Assembly (NCBI RefSeq): GCF_000316645.1
Contig: NC_019684.1
Span: 4,500,001-4,564,000, forward strand
Direction of reading: 5' to 3'
Length of the DNA: 64,000 nt
Source of the DNA: Nostoc sp. PCC 7524
GTDB lineage: Bacteria > Cyanobacteriota > Cyanobacteriia > Cyanobacteriales > Nostocaceae
The translations under genes and the position numbers were made by a program. This document shows, one piece after another, positions 28,704 to 38,906 of the stretch (the first letter of the stretch is position 1; each line of letters starts with the position of its first letter). The notes under the pieces were generated by a model. The model was not told the origin of the DNA, made no database searches, and was given only the letters and a program-made list of their open reading frames with translations.

Positions 28704-29381
28704 TTAGTTTTTCTCACTTTCAGTTTTCCACTCTGCCAATAATTCACGAACCAAGTTATCAAAATTATGCACGACTTGTAAATTTAATTTTTCCATATAT
28801 CCGTGAACAAGACGATTCCGAACTTCAAAACAAGCCTGAACCATATCAAATTGAGAAATTGATAACTCTCCTAAAGAATACATTTGCTTCAGTAAACCTC
28901 TGACTGGAAAATGTTCAACAGGAATTGAGGCATCAACTGCTCGCCTTCTTAAAGCACCCTCAAAAATACTCCACAAAAAAAGAAATGCTGGCTCAATTTC
29001 ATGATTTTCAATCAACCTATGAGCTTGGTCAAAGCGGTCAATCAGTTCTTGCCATGAAGGAAGTTGTTCCGATGCTCCAGGTAATGATTTGGTTTCTGTG
29101 TCTTCAAGAGTTACTAATAAAAACCGCCAGCCTGGATGTTTACTAACTTTCTCTGCTAAGGCTTTTAAACTTTCCACAGAAATTCGGCTGAGGTTGGTTT
29201 TGACCTCAATGACTAAACCTGCGTTATCTTTAGTAGCAATAATATCTGGTTGGTAATTACCCAAATCAAAGGGCAACTGATCCATTGTAGGTTCAATTAA
29301 AACCTGGAACCCTTCGCTAACATACTTATCTGCTAGAGATTTGACCTTTTCATCATATAAAGATTTAGTATTGTTAGTCAT
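28704..29381 (-). CDS. PD-(D/E)XK nuclease-like and HEPN-like fusion protein
   Basis: The 225-residue product seems to have two parts. The N-terminal half has the restriction-endonuclease-like signature of Asp46 in YQPDII followed by Glu59-Val-Lys61 (AGLVIEVKTN), preceded by a helix with Glu30. The C-terminal half (about 115-215) is helical and ends with R188-N-R-L-V-H193, the R-N-x3-H ribonuclease motif of HEPN domains. HEPN proteins are often toxins or RNA-processing effectors (known). It overlaps the RusA gene by four bases (ATGA, 29378-29381), so the two form an operon. Its function is not established; defence or recombination-linked nuclease activity is inferred. Confidence 0.7.
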   Translation of the reverse strand: MTNNTKSLYDEKVKSLADKYVSEGFQVLIEPTMDQLPFDLGNYQPDIIATKDNAGLVIEVKTNLSRISVESLKALAEKVSKHPGWRFLLVTLEDTETKSLPGASEQLPSWQELIDRFDQAHRLIENHEIEPAFLFLWSIFEGALRRRAVDASIPVEHFPVRGLLKQMYSLGELSISQFDMVQACFEVRNRLVHGYMEKLNLQVVHNFDNLVRELLAEWKTESEKN

Positions 29382-29791
29382 AAGTATTTTTCCAATGGTT
29401 GAGATTTACTCACTTTTACATATACACACTCTTGACCAATGAGGACACCGTACTGTAGTAAGTAAGGTAGATTGATAAAGTCAATGGGATCAGACAAAAA
29501 CCGACGATGGCTATCGACATCTGACACTAAGTTATCATCTTCAAAAACTAAGCCTACAAGCGCATCCTGAATCGGCTTGATAATATTATCGATGTCAGGT
29601 GGATAATCATCACAAAGATAAACTAGAGTTAGCTGTAGATTAGCGTCTTGAATGGGACTGCCACCTGTCCAAATCTTTTGAGCTTCAGAACGCACGAAAT
29701 TCTTCCATTGCTGAAGTTTTTTTGGCTTTGCTTGTAACGAAACAGGTCGTCTAGGAATGAGAAATTCAAAAGGTAAATGTATTATTGGCAT
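29378..29791 (-). CDS. RusA-family crossover junction endodeoxyribonuclease
   Basis: This RusA-like resolvase is about 137 residues from the ATG at 29791 (MPIIHLPFEFLIPRRPVS). A TTG at 29860 would add a Cys-rich stretch not expected in RusA. The hallmark PDIDNIIKPIQDALVGLVFEDDNLV carries the three catalytic aspartates. RusA proteins cut Holliday junctions and usually come from prophages. It is coupled to the nuclease-HEPN gene. The chromosome also carries ruvC (13369-13860), so this is an additional resolvase, perhaps of phage or defence origin. Confidence 0.85.
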   Translation of the reverse strand: MPIIHLPFEFLIPRRPVSLQAKPKKLQQWKNFVRSEAQKIWTGGSPIQDANLQLTLVYLCDDYPPDIDNIIKPIQDALVGLVFEDDNLVSDVDSHRRFLSDPIDFINLPYLLQYGVLIGQECVYVKVSKSQPLEKYL

Positions 29792-29904
29792 TCCAAGTGT
29801 AACTTTTGAGCATTCATATGCAAACTTACAGCACTTTCCACAACTAACTTCTTTAGTCAATCAAATTTATACATAATTGCATCGATTTCCTCGATATATA
29901 GACA

Positions 29905-29928
29905 GCCAAGAAAGGAATTTCTTGGCTT
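29905..29928. terminator. perfect 10-bp hairpin with GGAA tetraloop
   Basis: AGCCAAGAAA (29905-29914) pairs with TTTCTTGGCT (29919-29928) around GGAA, a GNRA-type tetraloop on the plus strand. It lies between the DHH gene and the RusA gene. T-rich sequence follows only briefly, so termination is likely but not certain; it could instead stabilise RNA ends. Confidence 0.55.
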
Positions 29929-30022
29929 TAATAGTCTATTAGTTAAAGTTGAATAACTACCGTTTTCTCATCAGTTTTGATAGAATTTGGCTATCGATTT
30001 TGAGTAATTTAGCCTAAGACCT

Positions 30023-31309
30023 CTACTCAGACTGAATTGGGTTATCTTTAGGATTCACTAATTTCAGTAACTTCTGCTTAATTTGCGCGTCAAATACTTC
30101 CCATTTCATTCTGGCATAGGCAGAATTTTCATTGCCTCCAGATAAGAATCCCATAGGAATTTCAAAGCCGCCAGCGCCTGTCCTACCACCGCCAAAAAAC
30201 CGCCCGGTACTATCTTGTCCAAAGGCTTCTTTGATGAATTCATCAGGATCTAGGGTGAGTTTGGTAGTTCTCAGGGAACCAATGACTACTTCTAGTTCGT
30301 CATCTTCATCGTGAACAATCCCATAAACTACAGCAGTATGGACGTTTTCTTCAGTAACTAAAAAATCTGCTGCTTGGGGGATGGCATCGCGGTCGTCGTA
30401 ACGTAAATATCCTACACCAGCAATGGAAAAGTTATTCTGTACAATCCGGTTTTTGAGCGATCGCTCGATGACATCCATCACCCGTTTAGAACGGTTGGCT
30501 TGCAGAATCGCATTTAGCAGTTGAGCATCATAAAACCGACTCAGATATGCTGCTGCCATAAAATCTTCTTCTTGGGCTTGCATTAAGCGATTGGTATCGG
30601 AACGCAAGCCGTGCATTAAGGCAGTGGCACATTTAACGTGCTGGCTAATGCTACTATCTAAGCCTAGTAAGCCACATTGAAGATATTGAGTAAAAATTGT
30701 GGCTGTAGCTCGCACATAAGGACGAACATCTACAAACTCTGATTTCAACTCAGCCTGTAGGCTGTGGTGATCAATTACTGCTACCAGTGGTATGCCTGCT
30801 TGTTGTAAAGATGTTAATAGCTGACTGGTTGTACCTTGGTTATCAATTAAAACCAAACCTTGGTAGCCTGATAAGTCTTTCCCTTTCAGCGTTTGCGGTG
30901 TCCAGCGTTGGGCAGGTAAGCCTGTTAGCTTCACTAGAGCAATATTTTCTTGATGACTTAACGTCCCAGCATAAATAATTTCACACTTGATATCGTATTG
31001 CTGGGCAATTAGTTGGTAAGTCCAAGCACAAGAAAGGGCATCAGGATCAGGAAAGTCTTGCAAAATGATCAACTGACGTTCATGACGGTGTGAGAGTAGT
31101 GTCTTTTGCAACTCTTCTGACTTTTGAAATGCTAGGGAATTGCTACGTTGCCCTACATAAATGCCTACACTTTCGCCTGTCGATGTTGGTAACGTGGATC
31201 TAGTCAGTGACACTTCTGTATCTTTGTCTATTTCTGGTTCCTCCGGACTTGGTTCCGTAGTTACTGAAAAATTATCAGAATGCTTAATAAAGGGAGAATT
31301 CAATTGCAT
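30023..31309 (-). CDS. DHH/DHHA1 family phosphoesterase (NrnA-like)
   Basis: This 428-residue protein has a DHH domain (about 75-270) with DFPDPDALSCAW, VLIDNQG and the name-giving AVIDHHS. A C-terminal DHHA1 domain (about 300-400) has the FGGGRTGAGGFEIP loop, where the family's usual GGGH reads GGGR. NrnA-type members degrade short oligoribonucleotides and pAp. A 75-residue acidic N-terminal extension precedes the core. The sequence gives no clear operon partner. Confidence 0.88.
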   Translation of the reverse strand: MQLNSPFIKHSDNFSVTTEPSPEEPEIDKDTEVSLTRSTLPTSTGESVGIYVGQRSNSLAFQKSEELQKTLLSHRHERQLIILQDFPDPDALSCAWTYQLIAQQYDIKCEIIYAGTLSHQENIALVKLTGLPAQRWTPQTLKGKDLSGYQGLVLIDNQGTTSQLLTSLQQAGIPLVAVIDHHSLQAELKSEFVDVRPYVRATATIFTQYLQCGLLGLDSSISQHVKCATALMHGLRSDTNRLMQAQEEDFMAAAYLSRFYDAQLLNAILQANRSKRVMDVIERSLKNRIVQNNFSIAGVGYLRYDDRDAIPQAADFLVTEENVHTAVVYGIVHDEDDELEVVIGSLRTTKLTLDPDEFIKEAFGQDSTGRFFGGGRTGAGGFEIPMGFLSGGNENSAYARMKWEVFDAQIKQKLLKLVNPKDNPIQSE

Positions 31310-31609
31310 AGTGAAACTTATTGTAAGTGTGAGGCGCTATAAATTTGTTCAGGGATACTACAACCAGCACTGGACTGATTTAGCCTCACATTCTGATCTT
31401 CGCAAAAATATGAGGAAATAGGGATATATATCTTGGTATATTCTTTGTCAAGAAGATAGGTCAGCAATCTGCCCAGTTCTACCAAAATGCACATCGAGGC
31501 TGAAAACACATCTCCAATGCTCGTTAATCTTGGTTATCTTTTGTAGATCAGTAAATAGCAAAGCTATTCCCAGCTATTGCCTCATTCCAAATGTCGGCAA
31601 CATCACAGG

Positions 31610-31858
31610 CTAGAACTGTCTTGTTTGCCCATTACTTTCTAAAGGCACCTGTTCTGCACAATCCACAGGTTTTTTCAGGTCTGAGTTGATTTTTGTTTCC
31701 ATTCCATGTTTCAGTCTATCCTTATAGTTTATCGCTTGGTTGACAGGTATTGGTGCTACAGTCTTTGAGGTATGCTGATGATTTTTAATTAATTTACAAT
31801 TATTTATATTTTTAACAAAATAGGGTATCCGATCTAAACATTGACCGAAGAAAGGCAT
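31610..31858 (-). CDS. possible small hypothetical protein
   Basis: This 82-codon frame begins at an ATG with AGGA about 8 bases upstream, which is the only support for coding. The product is polar and basic (MPFFGQCLDRIPYF start) with no recognised domain, membrane segment or repeat. It lies in the nrnA-HNH intergenic region on the minus strand. It may be a chance frame. Confidence 0.25.
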   Translation of the reverse strand: MPFFGQCLDRIPYFVKNINNCKLIKNHQHTSKTVAPIPVNQAINYKDRLKHGMETKINSDLKKPVDCAEQVPLESNGQTRQF

Positions 31859-32302
31859 AAGGTAGTCCTAATGAAACAAGCTTCACCACTAACCAGGAAG
31901 TGGTAAATCTTAACAAGCAGAGGTGCAAAGGAGACTTTACCTCAATGCCCAACATTTTTTGGCACCCGAAAAACAGGATATTTTTGGTCTGCTAGTCAGA
32001 ATTTGAGAATAAAGTGTGAATTAATGCAGGTCTTTTTAGGTTTTATGCGCTATAATGAGATGCTGTTGAAAATTCATCTATCAAGTTTGTAAACAGCAGC
32101 CAGAGGCAAGTTCAACACCAACCAACAGCCCAGGCAATCAACCCAGTTAATACCCAGTTTAGGGAATCACGATGCAACGTTTGTACCCAAAGCAAATTAC
32201 ATCCAAAATACTGACACTGCCCTACACGACAAGACGAACAGATGTAGCACCTGGATTAGGTGACAACCAAGCTTCTGGGTATTTGGGGTTAGCCTGTTAA
32301 TG
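31859..32302. other. upstream region with TATAAT box and short ORF
   Basis: A consensus -10 box TATAAT sits at 32051-32056. About 115 bases downstream, a 42-codon frame (32172-32300, MQRLYPKQITSKIL start) follows AGGGAA; its stop sits at the 3' edge of the HNH gene. The stretch could encode a small protein or an sRNA. No family was recognised. Confidence 0.35.
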
Positions 32303-32800
32303 TCAAAGTCCTATTACATATTTTTGCCATTCTTGATGCAGTCCGCTTTTAAGATGCTTGCTGACCTCAAAATAGAGGCTGCTGTAGGGTTGTCTAGGAG
32401 GATGACGCAGCAACATATGCGCTTCGTGAGGAGTGCGACTACCTTTTTTGACATTGCAACGGACACAAGCCGTCACAATGTTTTCCCAGGTGTCCCCTCC
32501 GCCACGCGATCGCGGAATCACATGGTCTAGTGTCAACTCATCTCCTGTGTAGCCGCAGTATTGACAAGTATGCCCGTCGCGGTGCAAGATGTTGCGGCGA
32601 GTCAAAGGAATTTCTTTATAAGGAACGCGGACATAATGACGCAACCGAATTACGGTTGGTAACGGGAAATCCGCATAGAGAAATCTACCGTTATGTTCAA
32701 CACGTTCTGCCTTGCCTTTAATTAACAGAACCGCAGCGCGACGCCAGCTCGTGATATTGAGCGGTTCGTAAGAGGCGTTTAGGACTAAAACCTTCCCCAT
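32303..32800 (-). CDS. HNH endonuclease
   Basis: This 165-residue protein has the HNH nuclease core: CQYCG zinc knuckle, LTLDHVIPRSRGGGDTWENIV (catalytic His in DHV, Asn in ENIV) and CVRCNVKKGSRTP. Its N-terminal part (VLVLNASYEPLNITSWRRA) is typical of a widely conserved cyanobacterial HNH family whose cellular role is undefined. There is no methyltransferase partner, so it is not an ordinary restriction enzyme by context. It is divergent from alr. Confidence 0.9.
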   Translation of the reverse strand: MGKVLVLNASYEPLNITSWRRAAVLLIKGKAERVEHNGRFLYADFPLPTVIRLRHYVRVPYKEIPLTRRNILHRDGHTCQYCGYTGDELTLDHVIPRSRGGGDTWENIVTACVRCNVKKGSRTPHEAHMLLRHPPRQPYSSLYFEVSKHLKSGLHQEWQKYVIGL

Positions 32801-33267
32801 TGATTAACGCTCAAGGTATTAGTTTTACATATATTAACACGAATCTCCCCTCATTGGGAGATGAGAATAAATTATACTTCTAAAATAATTTGAAAATTTA
32901 TACCGATGAGGTATGAGAAGTGCTGAAATACTTAAGATTAGCCATTATCCAGCCTCTTGTTGCATGATCAGGAGCATCTTGACCAGGATTGGATCTGGGA
33001 GTTAGTAGTAAAAACAACTGATAAATTTTGATGAAGGCTTTGGTTCACCTACACCCCTTTCCTAATTGATTAATTTTTATTATCTATATATAAATCTTGC
33101 ATACACCCAAAGATAGGGAATTTAGAATTATTTGCTTCGGTATATTGTATTTATTCCTGAATGAAGGTTAAACTTCCTGATTAACTCTGATATACCTAAC
33201 AGAATTAGCAATCAAGATAAATATAAAAATTAACAATCGAACAGTGGTGTGATAGGAGGGACGAAAA
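32801..33267. other. intergenic region upstream of alr
   Basis: These 467 AT-rich bases separate the divergent HNH and alr genes. They include GGAGGG about 8 bases before the alr ATG. No other gene or structured element was recognised. Confidence 0.5.
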
Positions 33268-34455
33268 ATGTTAAGTCGCGAGCAAGCTTCAGGCATTGCT
33301 GCTAATCAACAGTGCGACACCTATGCTTGGTTTTCACAACGTGCTTGGGTAGAAATTGACCTAGAGGCATTGTCTTATAATATACAACAAATTAAGCAAT
33401 TTTTATCCCCACACACCCAGTTAATGGCAGTGGTGAAGGCGGATGCTTATGGTCACGGTGCTGTCACCGTTGCCCAAATGGCATTGCAAGCTGGAGCGAG
33501 TTGGTTAGGAGTGGCCACCGTTCCAGAAGGAATTCAATTGCGGGAAGGGGGGATTAAAGCCCCAATTCTGATTTTAGGGGCAACCCATACGGCAGAACAA
33601 ATTCACGCGATCGCTCACTGGCACCTCCAACCCACCATCGGCAGTCCCAAACAAGCTTTAATTTTTTCCAACACCCTAGAAACTATTCAGTATGGTTCAC
33701 CCATACCTGTACACATCAAGCTAGATACAGGGATGTCACGGTTGGGGACAAATTGGCAACAAGCAGGGGAGTTTGTCCAGTTAGTAGAGCGTTTACCCCA
33801 TCTTGATATTGCCAGTGTTTACTCCCACCTGGCCACTGCTGATAGTCCTGATCCAGCTATCATGGAAGAACAGCAAAGAAGATTTGAGGCAGCGATCGCG
33901 CAAATTAAAACCTTGGGTATCAAAATCCCCAGATTGCACCTAGCTAATTCCGCCGCCACCCTTGCCAACCCCGGATTACACTACGATATGGTGCGCGTTG
34001 GTTTAGCTGTGTATGGACTCTACCCAGCACCACATTTACAACCAACAATCAAACTTCAGCCTGTTCTCCAACTCAACGCACGAGTCACCCACGTCAAAAC
34101 CATCGCTGCGGGTACAGGTGTTAGTTACGGACATCAATTTATTGCTCCCCGTGAAATGCGCCTTGCTGTTGTCGGGATTGGTTATGCTGACGGCGTACCC
34201 CGTAATCTATCTAACAAAATGCAGGTATTAATTCGGGGTCAGCGTATACCACAAATTGGTGCAATCACAATGGATCAGTTGATGGTAGATGTAAGTGCTG
34301 TACCTGATGTGCAGGAAGGAGAAATTGTCACTTTATTGGGACAACAAGGCAAAGAGCGCATCCTTGCCGATGATTGGGCAGCAGAATTAAACACGATTTC
34401 TTGGGAAATTCTGTGTGGCTTTAAGCATCGCCTGCCTCGTGTAGCAGTCATGTAG
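33268..34455 (+). CDS. alr: alanine racemase
   Basis: This 395-residue PLP-dependent racemase supplies D-Ala for peptidoglycan. Lys57 in AVVKADAYGHG is the PLP lysine, and a catalytic Tyr lies in AAGTGVSYGHQF. A GIGYADGVPR segment and DQLMVDVS complete the family pattern. It has an unusually strong Shine-Dalgarno (GGAGGG). An N-terminal extension of about 25 residues precedes the conserved WVEIDLEAL. tRNA-Leu lies about 95 bases downstream on the same strand, and a GGGGAA/TTCCCC inverted repeat (34466-34513) lies between. Confidence 0.95.
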   Translation: MLSREQASGIAANQQCDTYAWFSQRAWVEIDLEALSYNIQQIKQFLSPHTQLMAVVKADAYGHGAVTVAQMALQAGASWLGVATVPEGIQLREGGIKAPILILGATHTAEQIHAIAHWHLQPTIGSPKQALIFSNTLETIQYGSPIPVHIKLDTGMSRLGTNWQQAGEFVQLVERLPHLDIASVYSHLATADSPDPAIMEEQQRRFEAAIAQIKTLGIKIPRLHLANSAATLANPGLHYDMVRVGLAVYGLYPAPHLQPTIKLQPVLQLNARVTHVKTIAAGTGVSYGHQFIAPREMRLAVVGIGYADGVPRNLSNKMQVLIRGQRIPQIGAITMDQLMVDVSAVPDVQEGEIVTLLGQQGKERILADDWAAELNTISWEILCGFKHRLPRVAVM

Positions 34456-34550
34456 TGGCTTGAAAAATGGGGAATTTAGTCTTGTCCAAAAATTTGAGTT
34501 CCTTTTCCCCATTCTTAGCAAGAATATGTTATGCTAGTATAGTTGCCTAA

Positions 34551-34632
34551 GCGGATGTGGCGGAATTGGCAGACGCGCTAGATTTAGGTTCTAGTTCCGA
34601 AAGGAGTGAAGGTTCAAGTCCTTTCATCCGCA
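34551..34632 (+). tRNA. tRNA-Leu(UAG)
   Basis: This 82-nt type-II tRNA has acceptor GCGGATG pairing with CATCCGC, a D-arm starting TGGCGGAATTGGCAGACGC, an anticodon stem CTAGA/TCTAG enclosing a 7-nt loop with TAG, a short variable arm and TPsiC GGTTCAAGTCC. The discriminator base is A, as expected for Leu. CCA is not encoded. It reads CUA and related codons. Confidence 0.95.
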
Positions 34633-34713
34633 TAAACTAAGAATAAATATATTTTAGTAGCTTCGGGATATTTATCTATCCAGACTAGCCACTACAGATC
34701 TATTGCGGTTTAT

Positions 34714-36309
34714 TTAAATGGGTGTAGTCTTTCTGTAGGGTATGGCGAATTTTGCCACAACACCCAGAATTAATAATAAAGGTGTCAACCAATCACCCCA
34801 ACGCACATATAAAGTTTTTGTCTGTCGTCGGTAAACGGTTTCTGCATGGGTTTCGTAGGTATTGTATCCAGACATCCACAGAGTTTTACCGTGGGGATTG
34901 ACAAAGGCTGAATATCCGGTGTTAGTTGCCCGCACTGACCATCTATCCGTCTCAATAGCCCGCATGATATCCTGGGCGTGGTGCTGGAATGGCATGGCAG
35001 CACTATAGTGGGCATCGTTGGAAGAACTCAGGATAAATTCCCCGCCAGCAGCAGCTTGACGGCGAAATACTTCTGGAAAAGCAGATTCGTAACAAATCCC
35101 CACAATGGCTCGCCCCAAGGGAGTATCAAATATTTGATTGGGTGAACCATGAACTTGATGTTCATCCAGTGGTGATAAACGCTGAATCAGCTTGCCTAAA
35201 ATTTCTTCAAAGGGGATATACTCACCCAGGGGTACTAGCTTGGATTTATCGTAGCGGCTGGTAATTTCACCTTGAGCGTTGACGGTAAATAAACTGTTAG
35301 TATAGCTGCGCCCCTTTCTGCCAAAAGCCCCAACCCAAGCAATTACACCTTTTGCCTCTATGGCTGAGACTAAGGGTGTAACGGCTAAATCGTTATCAAA
35401 AAAAGGCATCGCCCCTTCTGGAGTCAAGACAGCATGGACACCTTGATTCACTAAGGTTAAATATCCCTCTGTATAGCCTCTAACGGCACGTTGCACCCCT
35501 TCTGGAAGCAGTTTAATTTTGTTGGGAATGTTACCTTGAACAATACCTACTTTTAACGCTGTTGCTGGTGGTTCGACCAAGGGAATTGCGTATAATATAA
35601 AACCAATTATCTGTAAGGTAATGAGTAAACTTGTGGCAACTGCTAAATATTTGTTGATTAACCGTAAGGGTAAAGGCGAAGTTTGGTTTTGTTGGTAATT
35701 GATCCAACTTTCAGCCATTAAACCATTGACAGTGACAATGGCGGCTGTAACGGTATTCGGACCGGAGATTTGTCCGAGGTGGAGAATGGGGAGGTTATGG
35801 GGGCTTTGGGTGTAGGCTAAAGAACTCCACCACAAAGGGCCAGCACTCCACAAGCTTTCTAAAGCACACCAAATGGCTGTGCCAAATAAGATACGTAGTA
35901 ACGATTTAGGCAGATTCAGGCGAGACATGACAAATGCCCAAATCGCTACAAATAAACCTCCCCAGAGGCTAATAAATGACCAACAAAACACGGTAATAGC
36001 TAAACTCGGCCACCAAGGCACACCCAACCAATCCATAGGATGGATACCAGTAATCCAAAAGAGGGCGACACCGTGATAGCCGATACCCCAGGCTAAACCG
36101 AGGAGGGGGATAGGGGGAGATGGATTTTTGTGGTGAGTCACACTAATAACTAGCACCCAAAGGGGGGCTAGGGCTACCCAAGCCAAGAACCATGCACCCA
36201 CGGGGGCGACGGTTATCCCCATTACAATCCCACTGATGAGAGAAAGTAAAAGGTAAATAGCAAAAGGGACAATTTCTTTTACCTGTTTACTTTTTACTTT
36301 TGACTTCAT
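34714..36309 (-). CDS. lnt: apolipoprotein N-acyltransferase
   Basis: This 531-residue enzyme completes lipoprotein maturation by acylating the N-terminal cysteine. Roughly six N-terminal helices (about 10-240) precede a nitrilase-like catalytic domain whose Glu (LTPEGAMPF), Lys ([12 protein letters not shown]) and Cys (GICYESAF) triad is intact. A C-terminal helix follows. Its ATG overlaps the gyrA stop by four bases (36306-36309), so it is co-translated with gyrA. A predicted lipoprotein substrate is encoded at 53404. Confidence 0.92.
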   Translation of the reverse strand: MKSKVKSKQVKEIVPFAIYLLLSLISGIVMGITVAPVGAWFLAWVALAPLWVLVISVTHHKNPSPPIPLLGLAWGIGYHGVALFWITGIHPMDWLGVPWWPSLAITVFCWSFISLWGGLFVAIWAFVMSRLNLPKSLLRILFGTAIWCALESLWSAGPLWWSSLAYTQSPHNLPILHLGQISGPNTVTAAIVTVNGLMAESWINYQQNQTSPLPLRLINKYLAVATSLLITLQIIGFILYAIPLVEPPATALKVGIVQGNIPNKIKLLPEGVQRAVRGYTEGYLTLVNQGVHAVLTPEGAMPFFDNDLAVTPLVSAIEAKGVIAWVGAFGRKGRSYTNSLFTVNAQGEITSRYDKSKLVPLGEYIPFEEILGKLIQRLSPLDEHQVHGSPNQIFDTPLGRAIVGICYESAFPEVFRRQAAAGGEFILSSSNDAHYSAAMPFQHHAQDIMRAIETDRWSVRATNTGYSAFVNPHGKTLWMSGYNTYETHAETVYRRQTKTLYVRWGDWLTPLLLILGVVAKFAIPYRKTTPI

Positions 36310-38906
36310 TCTGCCTCTTCAACGTCAGATGTATCAGCAGTATCAGCAGTATCAGGAGGCACTATTGCTACTCCAGTAATTGCATCATCTTCATCAAGAC
36401 GTTGCACTCTCACACCAGTTGCTGAACGGGATTGTACAGAAATCGCATTCACTGCTTGCCGGATAATAATACCGCGACTTGTGACCATCATAATTTCATT
36501 GTCATTGTTGACAATACCGAGGGTGGCTAACTGGTCCTTGGTTTTGCGGTTTTTGAATTTAGTCGCCATTAAACCTTGCCCAGCCCGATTTTGTAACCGG
36601 AATTGGGCGACGGGGACGCGTTTACCGTATCCTCCCATTGTGATGACTAATACCCAAGGGCCGACACTGCCGTTACCTGGAACTTCTGCGGTTTCTTCGA
36701 TGGTTTCGAGTTCTTCAGTTTCAAGTTCTTCAGTTTCGACTTCTTCAGTATTTAAAGTATCTAGAATGGCGGCTGGCAGAATATCCATGCCGACGAGTTC
36801 ATCACCTGGTTTGAGTTTCATTGATTTCACCCCACGAGTCGCCCTACCTAGTGGACGCAGTTGTTCGTGGTTACATCTAAAGTGAATTGCCATGCCTTGA
36901 CGAGAACCGACGATGACACTATCTTCGACTTTGGCACGACGTACCCAGCGCAGTTGATCGCCTTCTTCTAAGGAAATCGCAATTAAGCCATTAGCCCTAA
37001 TATTACTAAAGGCTGCCAATTCGGTTTTCTTGATGTTGCCACCTTTGGTGAGCATGACCAAATATTCTTCACTGCTAAACTCATCCACAGGGACAATTGA
37101 GGTAATTTTTTCTTCTCTGGGAATGGGCAGCAGCTGCACAATGGGTGTACCGCGACTGGTACGAGAACCCACGGGGATTTGATAGGCTTTGAGGCAATAA
37201 ACGACACCGCGATCGCTAAAGAATAAAACACTATCGTGATCACAGCAAGTTAAGAAATGTTCAACGGTGTCATCATCTTTTACCTTGGCGGCGGCTTTAC
37301 CTCTAGTAGCACGGCTTTGGGCTTCAAAGGTGTTGACTGGCATCCGTTTGATGTAGCCTTGTTGAGTGACTAAAATCAGGGCTTTTTCATTAGCGATTAA
37401 GTCACGTTCATCAATTTCCCCTTCGGCGTGGGTAATGACTGTGCGCCGGGGTGTGGCAAAGCTTGTTTTAATTTGGCTGACTTCGGTTTCAATGATTTCT
37501 AAAATCCGTTCCCGCCGTGCCAAAATATCTTGCAAATCCGCAATCTGTAATTGTAATTCCTCATGTTCTAAGCGGATTTTGTCAGCTTCTAGGGCAGTTA
37601 ACCGCCGCAGTTGCATTTGTAAGATGGCATCGGCTTGCACTTCCGATAGTCCGTAAGTTGTGATTAATTCACCTTTGGCACTGGGGGCATCAGGGGCATT
37701 ACGAATTAAGTTAATAATTGCATCTAAACGTGATAGGGCAATCAATAACCCTTGTAAAAGGTGATCACGTTCCTCTGCTTTGCGTAGTTCGTAGCGGGTG
37801 CGTCTGGTAATCGATTCGATGCGGAAATCGAGGAAGACATTTAAGAACTGCTTGAGGGTGAGAATTTGGGGTTCTCCATTCACCAAAGCCAACATATTCG
37901 CGCCGAAGTTGGCTTGTAGTGGTGTTTGCTTGTAGAGGTTATTCAGCACTACACGAGGATAGGCATCACGCTTGAGTTCAATGACAATTCGCATGCCATC
38001 GCGATCGCTTTCATCCCGAATATCTGCTATTCCCTCAATGCGCTTTTCGTTTACCAACTCGGCAATTTTTTCAATTAGTCCCGCTTTGTTGGTTTGATAG
38101 GGTAATTCGGTAATGATGATGGCTTCTCTATCGGGACGGCCTCGCTGTTCAATGGTTTCAATATTGGCGACACCGCGCATAGTGATCGAACCGCGCCCAG
38201 TGGTGTAGGCTTCTTTAATCGCAGCTGTCCCCAGAATTTGCCCCCCTGTCGGAAAGTCTGGTCCCTGGACGTATTGCATTAACTGCAAATCGGTGATTTC
38301 CGGGTTATGAATCACTGCCACCAACCCATCAATTAATTCGCCCAAGTTGTGAGGGGGAATATTGGTAGCCATACCCACGGCAATCCCCGAAGAACCATTG
38401 AGGAGTAATTGGGGGATACGGGAGGGTAAAACTGTGGGTTCTTGTTGGGAACCGTCGAAGTTATCGATAAAATCTACGGTTTCCGATTCAATATCTTGGA
38501 GGAGGGCAACACTGGTTAAAGCTTGTAGGCGACATTCTGTGTAACGCATTGCCGCCGGTGGGTCGTTGTCTACCGAACCAAAGTTACCATGACCGTTAAT
38601 CAGAGGCGATCGCATGGAAAAATCCTGCGCCATCCGCACCAAAGCATCATATACTGCCGTATCGCCGTGGGGGTGATATTTACCCAACACTTCCCCGACG
38701 ACACGGGCGCACTTCCGAAACGGGCGATCGTGGGTTAGCCCTAGTTCGTGCATAGCGTAGAGGATGCGACGATGCACAGGTTTTAGACCATCCCTGGCAT
38801 CTGGTAGCGCCCTACCCACGATCACACTCATGGCGTATTCCAGATAAGACCGGGACATTTCATTCCGCAGATCCGTCGGGATAATCCTCTCCTGTGAGGT
38901 TGTCAT
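36306..38906 (-). CDS. gyrA: DNA gyrase/topoisomerase IV subunit A
   Basis: The 866-residue type-IIA topoisomerase A subunit has its catalytic tyrosine in MRYTECRL (Tyr122, the same number as in E. coli GyrA). The quinolone-determining segment [17 protein letters not shown] has Thr83 and Asp87. The C-terminal beta-propeller follows from about 510. The GyrA-box position reads QSRATRG instead of Q(R/K)RGG(R/K)G, so a ParC-like assignment remains possible. A Thr/Glu-rich tandem ([15 protein letters not shown], about 722-745) inserts in the propeller. It is coupled to lnt by an ATGA overlap. Confidence 0.82.
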   Translation of the reverse strand: MTTSQERIIPTDLRNEMSRSYLEYAMSVIVGRALPDARDGLKPVHRRILYAMHELGLTHDRPFRKCARVVGEVLGKYHPHGDTAVYDALVRMAQDFSMRSPLINGHGNFGSVDNDPPAAMRYTECRLQALTSVALLQDIESETVDFIDNFDGSQQEPTVLPSRIPQLLLNGSSGIAVGMATNIPPHNLGELIDGLVAVIHNPEITDLQLMQYVQGPDFPTGGQILGTAAIKEAYTTGRGSITMRGVANIETIEQRGRPDREAIIITELPYQTNKAGLIEKIAELVNEKRIEGIADIRDESDRDGMRIVIELKRDAYPRVVLNNLYKQTPLQANFGANMLALVNGEPQILTLKQFLNVFLDFRIESITRRTRYELRKAEERDHLLQGLLIALSRLDAIINLIRNAPDAPSAKGELITTYGLSEVQADAILQMQLRRLTALEADKIRLEHEELQLQIADLQDILARRERILEIIETEVSQIKTSFATPRRTVITHAEGEIDERDLIANEKALILVTQQGYIKRMPVNTFEAQSRATRGKAAAKVKDDDTVEHFLTCCDHDSVLFFSDRGVVYCLKAYQIPVGSRTSRGTPIVQLLPIPREEKITSIVPVDEFSSEEYLVMLTKGGNIKKTELAAFSNIRANGLIAISLEEGDQLRWVRRAKVEDSVIVGSRQGMAIHFRCNHEQLRPLGRATRGVKSMKLKPGDELVGMDILPAAILDTLNTEEVETEELETEELETIEETAEVPGNGSVGPWVLVITMGGYGKRVPVAQFRLQNRAGQGLMATKFKNRKTKDQLATLGIVNNDNEIMMVTSRGIIIRQAVNAISVQSRSATGVRVQRLDEDDAITGVAIVPPDTADTADTSDVEEAE

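Noticed and set aside
31318..31509. 63-codon minus-strand open frame upstream of the DHH gene
   Set aside because: No SD or recognisable features.
32303..32800. HNH protein considered as a restriction enzyme
   Set aside because: No methyltransferase or defence neighbours; the family is a conserved cyanobacterial housekeeping type.
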